Shown: positions 9,795-19,276 of the stretch, piece by piece | Numbering within the stretch: the first letter of the stretch is position 1 | Layout: the number at the start of each line of letters is the position of its first letter | NCBI GenBank assembly: GCA_963801985.1 | Contig: CAWDGV010000021.1 | Span: forward strand, 20,222-84,221 | Source: JABDQZ01 sp963801985 | GTDB taxonomy: Bacteria > Pseudomonadota > Gammaproteobacteria > Chromatiales > Chromatiaceae | Length of the DNA stretch: 64,000 bases | Reading direction: 5' to 3' | Program-made: the position numbers and the translations under genes | Notes under the pieces: generated by a model | The model's input: the letters and a program-made list of their open reading frames with translations, nothing else | What the model was told of the DNA's origin: nothing | Databases searched by the model: none

Positions 9795-9843
9795 CTGAGT
9801 ATTTCTGGCCAATAAAACGTATTCCAAGAGGTTTCAGATATCA

Positions 9844-12465
9844 ATGAAGTGGCAGTACAGCATTATCGTGATTATGACATTGTTGACAGCTATTTCTGTG
9901 ACGATTATCGGTGAACTCGCTTCAAAAAATATTCTGGAAGCACAGGAATCATGGATGGATTATACAGATCATGCAATAAAGATTTCGTCACATTTGAATG
10001 CTTTGCAACGTGCAATTGGTTATGGTGGATTTATCCATACTTTCAAGAACTGGATTCTAAGACGTCATCCGCAATATGTCGATCTCCTTAATTCTCAATT
10101 AGACGATATTAAAGCCGAGCTGTCTGGTTATCGGTCCATCAGTCATTTAAGCCACCAGGAGCGCAAGGCTCTTGATGATATAGAATCGGTTGTTAATGAG
10201 TATGCTAAGAAGTTCGCTTTTACGTTGCTTCCGGAAAATAGAAAGCTTGCAGCTGATGAACTAGATTTACTGGTTAAGATTGATGATTCAATAGCTATCT
10301 CGTCGATTCTTTATTTATCCAATATTTCAGAACAACATATAGCAGAACATCAAATATCAACCGATCACTCCATCCAAGCAGCTATCAATTTCGTGAATTA
10401 TAGATTTGTTTTCATTCTGATATTCTTTTTGACTGCTAGTTTATTGATTATTTATCTTCATCGTCTTATTCGAGCAAATTCTGAGCTTTTATTAGCTGAA
10501 AAAAAAATTAGTACCATTATTGATATTGCTCCCCAAGCGCTAATGCTGATTAATGAAATCGGCATTATTCAGCTTGTCAACAACTCGGCTTGTCGTTTAT
10601 TTGATTGCTCAAGGCAAGACCTTGTGGGAAAGCGGGTCGAAGAACTAATTCCGGAAAGGTTCCGTGAGGGACATGTAGCTTATCGAAATGATTATGTTAA
10701 AAATAATGCTCTCCAGCATAAAGCCGAATTACGGCGTGAAGTTACTGTTTTGAATCCAGCAGGCCAAAATATTCCTGTTGAAATTTCTTTAGCAAGTATG
10801 CCAGGCGATATGGAAAGTTTGTATATTGCTTCACTCTATGATTTGCGTCTGCGCAAGAAACAAGAGAGAGAAATGGAAGAGGCAAAAATGGCAGCCGAGT
10901 CGGCTACTAGAGCAAAGTCCACGTTTCTAGCAAATATGAGTCATGAGATTAGAACACCAATGAGCGCCATCATAGGGATGTCGTTACTTGCTTCGCAGGA
11001 AAAAAATACGACAAAGACCGAAAATTACCTACAAAAAATTCATAAATCCGCCAAAAATCTATTAGGCATTATTAATGATATTCTCGATTTTTCAAAAATA
11101 GAAAACCGTAAACTTCTGTTGGAAAATAAAAGTTTTACTATTAATGAAGTAATAGAAAACATTCAAAATATTTTTTCCCTAAAAGTAAAAGAAAAAAATA
11201 TTGTAATGGATATTACTTGCGACTCTAGCATTAACAATCACTTGATTGGAGATGCTTTACGTCTTGAGCAGGTTTTGATTAACCTGATTGACAATGCAGT
11301 CAAGTTTACCGATGAAGGTGGTAAGATTTCGGTCAAGGCTTCTGTCAAAAAACGCAGCGATGATTATTTAAAACTCCATTTTTCAGTGAGTGATAATGGT
11401 ATTGGTATACCTGAAGCTGACAAAGGCAATCTTTTTCAGCCATTTGTTCAAGCTGGTTCTGTCTTGTCATCTCATCACGGCTCTGGTCTGGGCTTGGCAA
11501 TATCCAAGGAAATAACAGAAATAATGGGCGGTGAAATATGGTTTGAAAGTGAATTTGGCGTTGGTAGTGTGTTTCACTTTACTATCTCCTTGCTAATAAA
11601 TAAGTCAGTTGTTTTTACTGATTCAGTTTTGAGTCAAGATATTGAAAAAATTGACAAAGCTGCTGCTTCAAGATTACGTGGCGCTAGCATTCTTCTCGTT
11701 GAGGATAATGAAATCTTGCAGGAAATGATTCTGGATATGCTGGTCAATCACGGGATTAGTGTAATTACTGCTTCCAATGGAGTGGAAGCATTACAGCTTA
11801 TCAATAACATAAGTTTTGATCTTATTCTCATGGATTGCCAAATGCCTGTCATGGATGGATATACGGCAACAAGGAAAATCAGAGAGCAAGAAAAATTTAA
11901 GCATATTCCAATTTTAGCGATCACTGCTAGCATCATTTCTCCCGACCGTAAAAAGATGATTGAATCTGGTATGGATGATGTTATTGAAAAGCCTATAAAT
12001 CTTTCTGACATGTTTAATATCATGGACAGTTGGCTAAACAAAGATGCCTCTGATTCATCAAATATGGAAAATGAATTCAGTAGCGAGGCTAATGAAAAAA
12101 ATGTCACCAGTGTGGTTTTTCCTGAATTGCCTGGGATAGATACCGATACCGGGCTTAGATATGTTGATTATGACGAGGATTTTTATCGTAGAATGCTGAT
12201 AAAGTTTGCTAGTTTTTTAGGAGAACGAAGTAAAAAACTTCAGTTGCTAAAGAAAGGTAATAATTTTGATGAGTTGGGTAAGATTGCCCATAGCATTAAA
12301 GCAACATCTGGAACTTTTGGCGCCTTGGAAATACAAGTAGTAGCAGATGCTCTTGAGAAGTCTTGTGAAGATTCTTTTGATAAAAAAGAAATAGCAGCTT
12401 TGCTTGAAAAACTTGACAACAATATCAGAAAAGTTCTATCTGGACTCGTTAAGTTAGATGCCTAG
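9844..12465 (+). CDS. Hybrid sensor histidine kinase (TM-PAS-HisKA-ATPase-REC-HPt)
   Basis: 873 residues. Two membrane segments (~6-24 and ~188-207) enclose a periplasmic helical region of ~160 residues. Then come PAS (~219-335), HisKA with phospho-His 367 (SHEIRTPMSA), ATPase (NLIDNAVKFTD, DNGIGIP, GSGLGLAIS), receiver with acceptor Asp 664 (LMDCQMPVMDGY) and C-terminal HPt with His 816 (IAHSIKATSGTFG). The layout is that of a BarA/ArcB-like phosphorelay kinase, although the periplasmic part is not recognised. A weak ribosome site (AAGAGG) lies 12 bases before ATG 9844. No free-standing response regulator follows, so the phosphate probably leaves to a distant partner or to the receivers upstream. 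Confidence 0.9.
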   Translation: MKWQYSIIVIMTLLTAISVTIIGELASKNILEAQESWMDYTDHAIKISSHLNALQRAIGYGGFIHTFKNWILRRHPQYVDLLNSQLDDIKAELSGYRSISHLSHQERKALDDIESVVNEYAKKFAFTLLPENRKLAADELDLLVKIDDSIAISSILYLSNISEQHIAEHQISTDHSIQAAINFVNYRFVFILIFFLTASLLIIYLHRLIRANSELLLAEKKISTIIDIAPQALMLINEIGIIQLVNNSACRLFDCSRQDLVGKRVEELIPERFREGHVAYRNDYVKNNALQHKAELRREVTVLNPAGQNIPVEISLASMPGDMESLYIASLYDLRLRKKQEREMEEAKMAAESATRAKSTFLANMSHEIRTPMSAIIGMSLLASQEKNTTKTENYLQKIHKSAKNLLGIINDILDFSKIENRKLLLENKSFTINEVIENIQNIFSLKVKEKNIVMDITCDSSINNHLIGDALRLEQVLINLIDNAVKFTDEGGKISVKASVKKRSDDYLKLHFSVSDNGIGIPEADKGNLFQPFVQAGSVLSSHHGSGLGLAISKEITEIMGGEIWFESEFGVGSVFHFTISLLINKSVVFTDSVLSQDIEKIDKAAASRLRGASILLVEDNEILQEMILDMLVNHGISVITASNGVEALQLINNISFDLILMDCQMPVMDGYTATRKIREQEKFKHIPILAITASIISPDRKKMIESGMDDVIEKPINLSDMFNIMDSWLNKDASDSSNMENEFSSEANEKNVTSVVFPELPGIDTDTGLRYVDYDEDFYRRMLIKFASFLGERSKKLQLLKKGNNFDELGKIAHSIKATSGTFGALEIQVVADALEKSCEDSFDKKEIAALLEKLDNNIRKVLSGLVKLDA

Positions 12466-12646
12466 AGGTATCGATATATCCTTATATTTTCGCTGCTGCT
12501 CTAGCGCTTCATTAATTTTGTGTTTGTTTGGGTTTTTATTAATGTTGCTTTATCCGGTTGAGGGAAAGTCACAAATGCTTCCTAAAACAGATTCGACCCA
12601 AGTCGAGGAGTGTAATCCCCCGAAAATTAATCTGCGAGTTCATTGA
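12458..12646 (+). CDS. Hypothetical small protein with hydrophobic N-terminus
   Basis: 62 codons starting inside the last codons of the hybrid kinase (8-base overlap). Residues ~15-33 are hydrophobic (LILCLFGFLLMLLYPV) and could be a signal peptide or single membrane span, followed by a polar tail ending VEECNPPKINLRVH. There is no clear ribosome site and no recognised family. Translational coupling to the kinase would be the only way to make it. It could equally be the 5' end of a decayed secreted-protein gene. Confidence 0.3.
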   Translation: MPRGIDISLYFRCCSSASLILCLFGFLLMLLYPVEGKSQMLPKTDSTQVEECNPPKINLRVH

Positions 12647-12812
12647 TTTTACGAACAATTAAGCGCCTTATTCGATTTGCCATATAACAGCCCAATATTA
12701 GTCCATATCAATGTTAATCTGTATCAAATAACCCTTTTTAGGTCTGTTATAAAGTTTTTTCTTGATGTGTGATTATTATTTATTATAATGGCTAACAAAA
12801 CAGGCTATTATT

Positions 12813-12831
12813 TATTAATTTATAATTAATA
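12813..12831. promoter_or_regulatory. Palindrome upstream of hipBA (possible operator)
   Basis: TATTAATT-TAT-AATTAATA is a perfect inverted repeat with 8-base arms and a 3-base spacer, 18 bases before the hipB start in very AT-rich DNA. XRE-type antitoxins usually repress their own operon by binding such palindromes. It does not resemble the E. coli HipB operator, so the role is inferred from position and symmetry. Confidence 0.4.
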
Positions 12832-12849
12832 GATCTTTTTGAGGCTGTT

Positions 12850-13182
12850 ATGGAATTTTATGCTTTTTCAGACAAGTATATCGAGCAGGAACTGGGCAAT
12901 CGCCTGAAAGCGCTTCGCCTGCAAAGAAACATCACCCAGAAAGAGCTGGCGGAGGCGACAACTTTGTCGCTCAATTCCATCAAGTCGCTTGAGTCGGGCC
13001 GGGGCAAGCTTTCGACGATTATTGCGGTGTTAAGAGAGCTGGGAGCCCTGGATCAGCTCGATAACTTCATTCCTGAGATATCAATAAGTCCAATACAGAT
13101 TGCCAAAATGCAGGGGCGTGTTCGTCAGCGCGCATCAGGAGAGCGCCTCAAGTCTCAGGAAAAGGATGAGCCCGAATGGTAA
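12850..13182 (+). CDS. hipB: HipB-like XRE antitoxin
   Basis: 110 residues. A Cro/CI-type helix-turn-helix (~15-70: LGNRLKALRLQRNITQKELA...LSLNSIKSLESGRG) is followed by a basic tail. Its stop overlaps the start of a HipA-family kinase by seven bases, the standard antitoxin-toxin arrangement, so it should neutralise the kinase and repress the operon through an upstream palindrome. The GAGG of the leader (TTTTTGAGGCTGTT) is the probable ribosome site. Confidence 0.85.
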   Translation: MEFYAFSDKYIEQELGNRLKALRLQRNITQKELAEATTLSLNSIKSLESGRGKLSTIIAVLRELGALDQLDNFIPEISISPIQIAKMQGRVRQRASGERLKSQEKDEPEW

Positions 13183-14424
13183 AAAAAATCGATACAGCCA
13201 TTGTCAGACTATGGGGCGATACCGTTGGGGCGGTGTCCTGGCTGGATGAGCGGGGCTACGGTATTTTTGAATATGACAGGGACTTCATCAAAAAGGGCCT
13301 GGATGTCTCGCCAATTACCATGGGCCTGGGTGTTGCTGGGGCGGGTGATGGTAAGTTCTTTTTCCCCGCACTCAATAAAGATACCTATTTAGGTCTGCCA
13401 GGCTTGTTAGCCGATGTCTTACCGGACAAGTTTGGTAACAGCATCATCGATGCCTGGTTGGCGAGAAATGGGCGAGACAGTAATAGCTTTAGCCCTGTCG
13501 AAAGGCTTTGTTATACCGGCAAGCGTGGCATGGGGGCTTTGGAGTTTAGCCCGCCAGTGATCGAAGACTATGACAAGTCAGTCGCGGTAGAGATCGCTGA
13601 ACTGGTTAAGCTTGCCCAGGAGGTCATGAATGAACGTAAGGGGCTTAATGTTCAGTTGGCTGATGGTGACCATGAGAATGCGGATGCCATACTGGATATC
13701 TTGCGTGTCGGGTACTTCCGCCGGTGGTGCCAGGCCAAAAGCTGTCATCGCAATGAATGATAAAGGGGATGTCCTGTCTGGCCAGGCTGATGCGCCCAAG
13801 GACTATGACTATTGGCTATTGAAGTTCGATGGTGTTACCGATTTAGAGCTGGGCGAGCCAATGGGATATGGGCGTATTGAATACGCCTATTACCTGATGG
13901 CCAAAGAAGCGGGCATCACCATGACAGAATGCAAGCTTCTGCAAGAAAATGGACGCGCTCATTTCATGACGAAGCGTTTTGACCGTGTCGGTGGAAACAA
14001 GCTGCATATGCAGTCATTGTGTGGTGTCGCGCATTATGATTTCAATATGGCCGGTGCTTATAGCTATGAGCAGGCATTTGAGGTCATGCGTAAGCTACGC
14101 CTCAGCAAGGCTGAAGCATCTCAACAATATCGTCGAATGTTATTTAATATAATTGCGCGCAATCAGGACGACCACACCAAAAATATATCTTTTCTTATGA
14201 ACAAGGATGGTAAGTGGAAATTATCACCAGCTTATGATGTTACCTATTCTCATAATCCAGCCGGGAAATGGACCAACCAGCATCAGATGAGCGTCAATGG
14301 CAAACGCGATCACTTTACCAAGTCAGAATTAATGCTCACTGGAAAATCTCTTAGCCTTTCAAAGCCAGAAGCTATTATTGATGAAGTAATTGCTGCAGTT
14401 GATAAATGGATGAGATTTTGCTGA
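13176..14424 (+). CDS. hipA: HipA-family serine/threonine kinase toxin (frameshifted)
   Basis: Two overlapping frames join into one ~415-residue HipA. The first (13176-~13709) carries the N-subdomain. The second (to 14424) carries the glycine-rich loop GTSAGGARPKAVIA, the hinge DYWLLKFDG, the catalytic NQDDHTKN and the metal-binding PAYDVTY. Reading through one G fewer in the GGG at 13710-13712 restores RVGTSAGG, so a single-base insertion breaks the gene exactly before the ATP loop. All active-site motifs are otherwise intact, as in HipA kinases that phosphorylate glutamyl-tRNA synthetase or similar targets. Either a sequencing error or a very recent inactivation of the toxin explains it. 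Confidence 0.85.
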
Positions 14425-14549
14425 TATAGCCGGTGTTGCGGGTAAGGTAAGTCGAGAGATTCAGAAAAATCACCGAACAAAACTTTAGACAAATCGTATT
14501 GTTTTGACTTGTGCATTTTTGGAAAAAAGCTGGAGTTGAATAATGGCAA

Positions 14550-15167
14550 ATGAATTTGATAAATATGCATAAAGGGAAAATTTCATCTTGGAATGATAAA
14601 AAAGGATTTGGTTTTATTACACCATTTAATGGTGAAAAACGAATTTTCATCCACATCAAGGCATTTAATAACCGTAAGCGCCGACCAGAAGAAGGTGTGG
14701 TGGTGACTTACACGCTGTCTACTGATAAACAAGGTAGACCTTGTGCCTCTGAAGCAGTAATGGCTGGTGACAGCCTTGCCAAAAAATCTAATACGAATAT
14801 CAGTATGTTTCCAATTATTGGCGCTTCTGTGTTTCTTTTTTCTGTTAGCTTTTTTACTATTAGGGCACAAATTCCATTTGAGATTTTACTTTTATACTTA
14901 GTTGGCAGCATGCTTACTTTCATTATGTATGCTTTAGATAAATCATCTGCTTTGAAAGGAGCCCGTAGAACACCTGAGAATACACTTCATTTACTTTCAA
15001 TCGCAGGTGGCTGGCCTGGTGCAATTATCGCACAGCAAAAATTTAGACATAAAACTAGGAAGCAGCCGTTTCGGTTTGTTTTCTGGGTTACTGTATTGTT
15101 GAATTGTGGGGTCTTTCTTTGGTTATTAACCCCAACGGGTAAACAGTTTATAGATACGATCATTTAG
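14550..15167 (+). CDS. Cold-shock-domain / DUF1294 membrane protein
   Basis: 205 residues. Residues ~6-70 are a cold-shock domain (KGKISSWNDKKGFGFI, FIHIKAF). Three hydrophobic segments (~87-107, ~112-128, ~178-195) surround the DUF1294 motif (MYALDKSSALKGARRTPE...LLSIAGGWPGAIIAQ). This CSD-DUF1294 fusion is widespread in gammaproteobacteria; its function is unknown beyond presumed nucleic-acid binding at the membrane. The start could be ATG 14550 or ATG 14565, the latter giving the common MHKGKI beginning; GGAG at 14532 is rather far from both. Confidence 0.85.
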   Translation: MNLINMHKGKISSWNDKKGFGFITPFNGEKRIFIHIKAFNNRKRRPEEGVVVTYTLSTDKQGRPCASEAVMAGDSLAKKSNTNISMFPIIGASVFLFSVSFFTIRAQIPFEILLLYLVGSMLTFIMYALDKSSALKGARRTPENTLHLLSIAGGWPGAIIAQQKFRHKTRKQPFRFVFWVTVLLNCGVFLWLLTPTGKQFIDTII

Positions 15168-15358
15168 TCAGTAAATGCTGAACAGCAGACCTGTCTAAAA
15201 GTATCGATCACTCTGAAATATTCCCCTTTTGGGATATAAAACCGAGTGTGATTCGTCCAGAAGGTTTTTTTCAATAAGAATAAATTTCGCCAATATTTCA
15301 AGTTTGGAATCTTCTGTTCGATATCCTAATTAGAATTATTGTTAATTGGAGTGTAGTA

Positions 15359-15544
15359 ATGGATATTTCAGGTGTTTCACCATCAATGTTGGCTGCTTCT
15401 GGCTCGGTGCAAACAGGTGACGCTGTTTCAGTTTCTGTCCAGAAAAAGGCAATGGATATTCAAGCATCCCTGGCTCAGCAAATGATCCAATCTGTAGAAG
15501 AATCTGTGCCTGAACCTAAAACTTCACTTGATGAATATGCATAA
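15359..15544 (+). CDS. YjfB-like putative motility protein
   Basis: 61 residues with the short alpha-helical pattern of the YjfB family: MDISGVS start, the central VQKKAMDIQASLAQQMIQS and an acidic end. The family is linked to motility by association only and has no known activity. A good ribosome site (GGAG, ~10 bases upstream) supports the start. It stands alone, with no flagellar genes nearby; the c-di-GMP genes at the left of the window are the only motility-related context. Confidence 0.75.
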   Translation: MDISGVSPSMLAASGSVQTGDAVSVSVQKKAMDIQASLAQQMIQSVEESVPEPKTSLDEYA

Positions 15545-15728
15545 ATGATTTTTTAATAAACTTTCTAGCTTATTAGAAAACCCACCATGGTTCTCCCAAG
15601 GGGGGATCGTTTCTCTTAAATCGAATAGCTAGTGCTAAATTGGCACACTAATCATACTTTACGAGTGGTATGCGTATTATATGTTGTTGATTTTTCTTGG
15701 TTCGACAACGTAGGTAGCGCTCTCTGTT

Positions 15729-15899
15729 TTACTCATCTTCTGCTTTCATGCGTTTCAGATGTTCGTCTTCTTCCATTTGACGCTGGGGGTCTCTGAAAAT
15801 GTCGGTCAAAAAGCGCCACAGATACAGGAGCGCACCCAAAGCAATCGGAAGTGCGAAGAAGATAAGAACTATCCCCCATATGGCTTCTTCCAGTGTCAT
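15729..15899 (-). CDS. Small single-span membrane protein
   Basis: 56 codons: an N-terminal acidic MTLEEAIW, one hydrophobic helix (~9-30: GIVLIFFALPIALGALLYLW), then a strongly charged cytoplasmic-type tail (FRDPQRQMEEDEHLKRMKAEDE). AGGGGG lies about six bases before the ATG, an unusually strong ribosome site. It lies 250 bp downstream of lutC on the same strand and may be cotranscribed with it. No family is recognised. Confidence 0.6.
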   Translation of the reverse strand: MTLEEAIWGIVLIFFALPIALGALLYLWRFLTDIFRDPQRQMEEDEHLKRMKAEDE

Positions 15900-16148
15900 C
15901 AGAACCCCCTTTATTTTGCCTGACAGGCTCGCAATTTGAGCCTCTCTACTGCCTACACTCTACTACATGAACACAGCGCCGCACCAACTCCCGTTATCTG
16001 GCCTTCGCCATGGCGGATTTACCGTCCATCCCGGGTGCGGTTGCTGTGGTTATTATGTCGATATAGATATCAGCCTCGACGTGATGCTGAGCCTCTACTT
16101 GAGAAAGCAAAGCCGGAAATTCGATCGCAGGATGGCCCGGGTATAGTT

Positions 16149-16787
16149 TTAAATGATCAATACAATGAGCTGCCTTGGACCATGAATGCCATAGGCTAAT
16201 ATTTGTTCAATATCGGATGTTTTTGAAGGGCCGGAAATGAGCAGGGCATTGGTAGGTGTTTTTTGAGCCCAGTTTAATTTATCAATAGCCTCGCTGAAAG
16301 TTGCGTAGATTTTGTCAGCTTCCAGTATCGCGATATGCACAGGAGGTACCAGTGACATGAGTCTGGGTTCATGGCTACCAGGCCAGAGTATCAGGCTGCC
16401 TGTTTCTGCAATGGCGCCAAGGGTTGATGTGATGCTGACATCAATCGAGTGAAACAATTCATGTTTCCAGTCTTCGATGTTTCTATCGTATCTTGTTACC
16501 TGTAATGCCTGGTTGGCATTCTGTATAACACTTTCGCCAACTTGATTTTCACCGACCAAAATATTTATCAGTCCGCGTTCGGGTAACTCTTGATTTAGCC
16601 AGTCTAACCAGTTGCCATCATCAAGGTGATGCACTTCGGTGCGCACTACAGACATACACTCGGTCAGTCTTGCGACTTTCTCTTTCAGGCTCCAGTCATG
16701 TGCAATGGGATGCAATGGCGTTGATGCTCGTTCAGCTACATTATTTGCCTTTAAGCGATTCAAAATATTGGCTCTTGCATTATTCAT
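16149..16787 (-). CDS. lutC: Lactate utilization protein C (LUD domain)
   Basis: 212 residues of the LUD (LutC/YkgG) family, with the family core STLGAIAETGSLILWPG and VPPVHIAILEADKI. It is the third subunit of the LutABC L-lactate oxidation complex, where its exact role is unclear. Its start overlaps the end of lutB by eight bases. The C-terminus (GIHGPRQLIVLII) fits the usual HGPxxLHVVLL ending of the family. The region between this gene and the YjfB gene has no other large frame. Confidence 0.88.
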   Translation of the reverse strand: MNNARANILNRLKANNVAERASTPLHPIAHDWSLKEKVARLTECMSVVRTEVHHLDDGNWLDWLNQELPERGLINILVGENQVGESVIQNANQALQVTRYDRNIEDWKHELFHSIDVSITSTLGAIAETGSLILWPGSHEPRLMSLVPPVHIAILEADKIYATFSEAIDKLNWAQKTPTNALLISGPSKTSDIEQILAYGIHGPRQLIVLII

Positions 16788-18201
16788 GATCGAATCCCTG
16801 TGCTCTGGCCATTTCCTGTAAGGTCTGGTTTGCAGGTTTCGGCATAGTACGAACCTTTGTCCAGCCGCCCATCTTGCTGGGGGTTAAGAAGTTCAAGCGT
16901 GTCGTCAACCAACTAAAAACGCCATATAGCATTGGTTTGCTGTAGAGCTGTTGCCACAACTTCCAGGCAAGTGCTTCTGAGTTTTTGCGCATACTGCCTT
17001 TGCCCAGGATGGGTGCGTCGATCTGATTGTTGCTTACTGCTTCTGCACGAAGCCGGTTTATCAGTTTGGGTAAAGGGATCTTGACCGGGCAGGCTTCTCC
17101 GCAGGCACCACATAGGCTACAGGCAGAAGTTAGTGTGCCGATTTTACCCAGTCCCAAAAGTTGTGGCTCCAGTACGCTGCCAATTGGTCCAGGGTAGGTT
17201 GTGCCATAAGCATGGCCTCCTACCTGGACGTATACCGGGCAATGATTGATGCAACTGCCACAGCGTATGCAGCGTAAGGTTTCAAGTAGTTCATCGTCCA
17301 GGCGAATTCTGGACCGGCCATTATCAAGTAGCACAAGGTGTACGGCCTGCGGCCCATCTTTTTCATCAGGCTTTCTGGGGCTGCTGATCATGTTGAAATA
17401 GGTTGTGATTGGCTGGCCGGTGGCTGATTTGGTCAGCATGTTTAACAGTGGTGGGATATCAGAAAGTTTCTCTACGACTTTTTCAATGCCGGTGATGGCA
17501 ATGTGCAAGTCAGGTGAAGTAGTGCTTAACCTGCCGTTACCTTCATTTTCTACAAGACATAATGTGCCTGTCTCTGCGATTGCAAAATTAACGCCAGAGA
17601 TACCAGCGTCAGCCGTTTCAAATTTTTCTCTGAGAACTTTTCGGGCCATCAGGGTGAGCTCATCCACGTCTTCTGTGTAGGACAACTCCGGGAAAAACTT
17701 GTGAAACAGTTCGGCAACTTCCTTACGGTTTTTATGAATAGCAGGGACAACAATATGTGAAGGCGGCTCATGGGCCAGCTGGATAATAAATTCACCCAGA
17801 TCTGACTCCAGAACTTCGATATCTCTCTGTTCAAGGTAATGGTTTAGTTCGATCTCTTCTGAAACCATGGACTTGCCTTTGACAACAGACTTTGCATTGG
17901 CCCTGTCCAATATGTTGAAGATGATCTCATTGGCCTGTTGAGGGGTTTCTGCCCAGTGAACATTGATACCATTGTCTGTCAGTTTCTGTTCAAGCCTTTC
18001 CAGTAGCCCGGGTTGTTGTGAGAGCGAACGTTGACGAATGCTTCTGGCTTGATCCCGTAATAGCTGTAATTTTTCATCATCAGGAAACTGGGCAGAGCGT
18101 TTCTGCATCAGCGAGCTCATTGTGGTACGCAGGTTGTGGCGCACCTGGGCATTGTGTAATGCCTTGTCGATACGCTGTTGGAAAGCTTTAATCTGCTGCA
18201 T
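16780..18201 (-). CDS. lutB: Lactate utilization iron-sulfur protein B
   Basis: 473 residues. The N-terminal LUD region (~60-290) is followed by two 4Fe-4S motifs, CIRCGSCINHCPVY and CSLCGACGEACPVKIP, then a C-terminal helical region ending in the usual W-T-x-R segment. It carries electrons in the LutABC lactate-to-pyruvate complex at the cytoplasmic membrane. ATG 18201 is chosen because GGGAG lies eight bases upstream and homologs begin near MQQIKAFQQRI; longer starts would run far into lutA. It overlaps lutA by 14 bases, so the operon is tightly coupled. Confidence 0.9.
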   Translation of the reverse strand: MQQIKAFQQRIDKALHNAQVRHNLRTTMSSLMQKRSAQFPDDEKLQLLRDQARSIRQRSLSQQPGLLERLEQKLTDNGINVHWAETPQQANEIIFNILDRANAKSVVKGKSMVSEEIELNHYLEQRDIEVLESDLGEFIIQLAHEPPSHIVVPAIHKNRKEVAELFHKFFPELSYTEDVDELTLMARKVLREKFETADAGISGVNFAIAETGTLCLVENEGNGRLSTTSPDLHIAITGIEKVVEKLSDIPPLLNMLTKSATGQPITTYFNMISSPRKPDEKDGPQAVHLVLLDNGRSRIRLDDELLETLRCIRCGSCINHCPVYVQVGGHAYGTTYPGPIGSVLEPQLLGLGKIGTLTSACSLCGACGEACPVKIPLPKLINRLRAEAVSNNQIDAPILGKGSMRKNSEALAWKLWQQLYSKPMLYGVFSWLTTRLNFLTPSKMGGWTKVRTMPKPANQTLQEMARAQGFDHE

Positions 18202-18946
18202 GACAACGCTCCCAGATAAACTCTGCAATGTGCTGAGTCTGCGGAGCGGATGATTGGTTTTCTGATAGTTGCTTTTCGAATGCGGTACCAATGTTCATCA
18301 GACAACCATAGTCCTGGCTGATAACTGTTTGTGCATCAGTGGCTCGCAAGCTATCAGTTTTATCTTTTACCATGGCAGCAGATATTTCTGGCTGTTTGAT
18401 TGAAAAGGTTCCACCAAAACCACAGCACTCAGCTTTACGTTCCTGTTCGATGACTTCAACATTATTAAGTTGTGCCACCAGGGATTCGATATGTTCGGCG
18501 ACTTTCATTTCCCGGCGAGCTGAACAGGAAGTATGAATCGCAACTTTGGTTGGTTCACCCAGATCGGTAAGCTTGATCTGTAAATGCTCAACCAGGTATT
18601 CAGTCAGTTCATATGTGCGACTGGCAATATCTAAAGCCTGTTGTTCGTCGGGTTGAGAAGCAAATAACTCGGGCCAGTGATGTTTAATCATAGCGCCGCA
18701 TGAACCTGAAGGTACAACAATGGGTATATCTTTGCGGAAACATTTCATCAAGGCACGGGCAACAGCAAGTGCTTCATCCCTGTAACCGGAATTGAAAGCC
18801 GGTTGTCCACAACATCCCTGTTTTTTCGGAAATATGACTTGAATGCCTTCCTTCCTGATTAATTGCATGGCTGTTAATCCTGCATTGGGATAGAGCAGGT
18901 CAATTAAACAGGTACCAAAGAAATAGATGCTGTCAGATTTAGTCAT
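18188..18946 (-). CDS. lutA: Lactate utilization protein A (CCG-domain Fe-S protein)
   Basis: 252 residues with the two cysteine-rich CCG motifs of LutA/GlcF-type proteins (GCCGQPAFNSGY and ECCGFGGTFSIKQ), which bind Fe-S clusters. It begins MTKSDSIYFFGTCLIDLLYP, the family's normal N-terminus, so ATG 18946 is preferred; the frame stays open another 106 codons upstream without similarity. First gene of the lutABC operon. No lactate permease or LldR-type regulator lies beside it. Confidence 0.9.
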   Translation of the reverse strand: MTKSDSIYFFGTCLIDLLYPNAGLTAMQLIRKEGIQVIFPKKQGCCGQPAFNSGYRDEALAVARALMKCFRKDIPIVVPSGSCGAMIKHHWPELFASQPDEQQALDIASRTYELTEYLVEHLQIKLTDLGEPTKVAIHTSCSARREMKVAEHIESLVAQLNNVEVIEQERKAECCGFGGTFSIKQPEISAAMVKDKTDSLRATDAQTVISQDYGCLMNIGTAFEKQLSENQSSAPQTQHIAEFIWERCHAAD

Positions 18947-19276
18947 GACTTGGTCTCTATCAAATCTAAAATGGATGCCTGTTCCGTTGAGCGCAACCGG
19001 CATCATGTAATATGTTGAAATATAAAGATATTTCGGTTTTGGGTATAAGCATATAACCCGAACGTTATTGAGACAACTCTTACTCATTACGGGTAGTCTT
19101 TCTTTGAAAGACCTCGAAATAGGGCGAAGATTGGTTAATGCCTCTTCAAAACAAGAACTCGATGCCAAGATTCGGCAACATTGCACGACAAATGACTTCC
19201 ATGTAAAAGTACAAATCGATTGACAGGAACTATTTGATATACGCCATAAAGTTGTAATATGCATAAGGAGAATTGA
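18947..19276. other. Intergenic region between lutA and the SIMPL gene
   Basis: 330 bp separating divergent genes. It must hold both promoters, but none stands out. On the plus strand the stretch up to the TGA near 19224 reads for about 39 codons from a TTG near 19104 (KDLEIGRRLVNASSKQELD...) with plausible composition, but there is no ribosome site and no recognisable family, so it is not called as a gene. Confidence 0.4.

Noticed and set aside
12458..12646. Type I toxin
   Set aside because: Single hydrophobic helix fits, but no antisense RNA promoter or repeated arrangement supports it.
15936..16199. Plus-strand frame of 87 codons
   Set aside because: No ribosome site, no family, overlaps the end of lutC; composition not protein-like.
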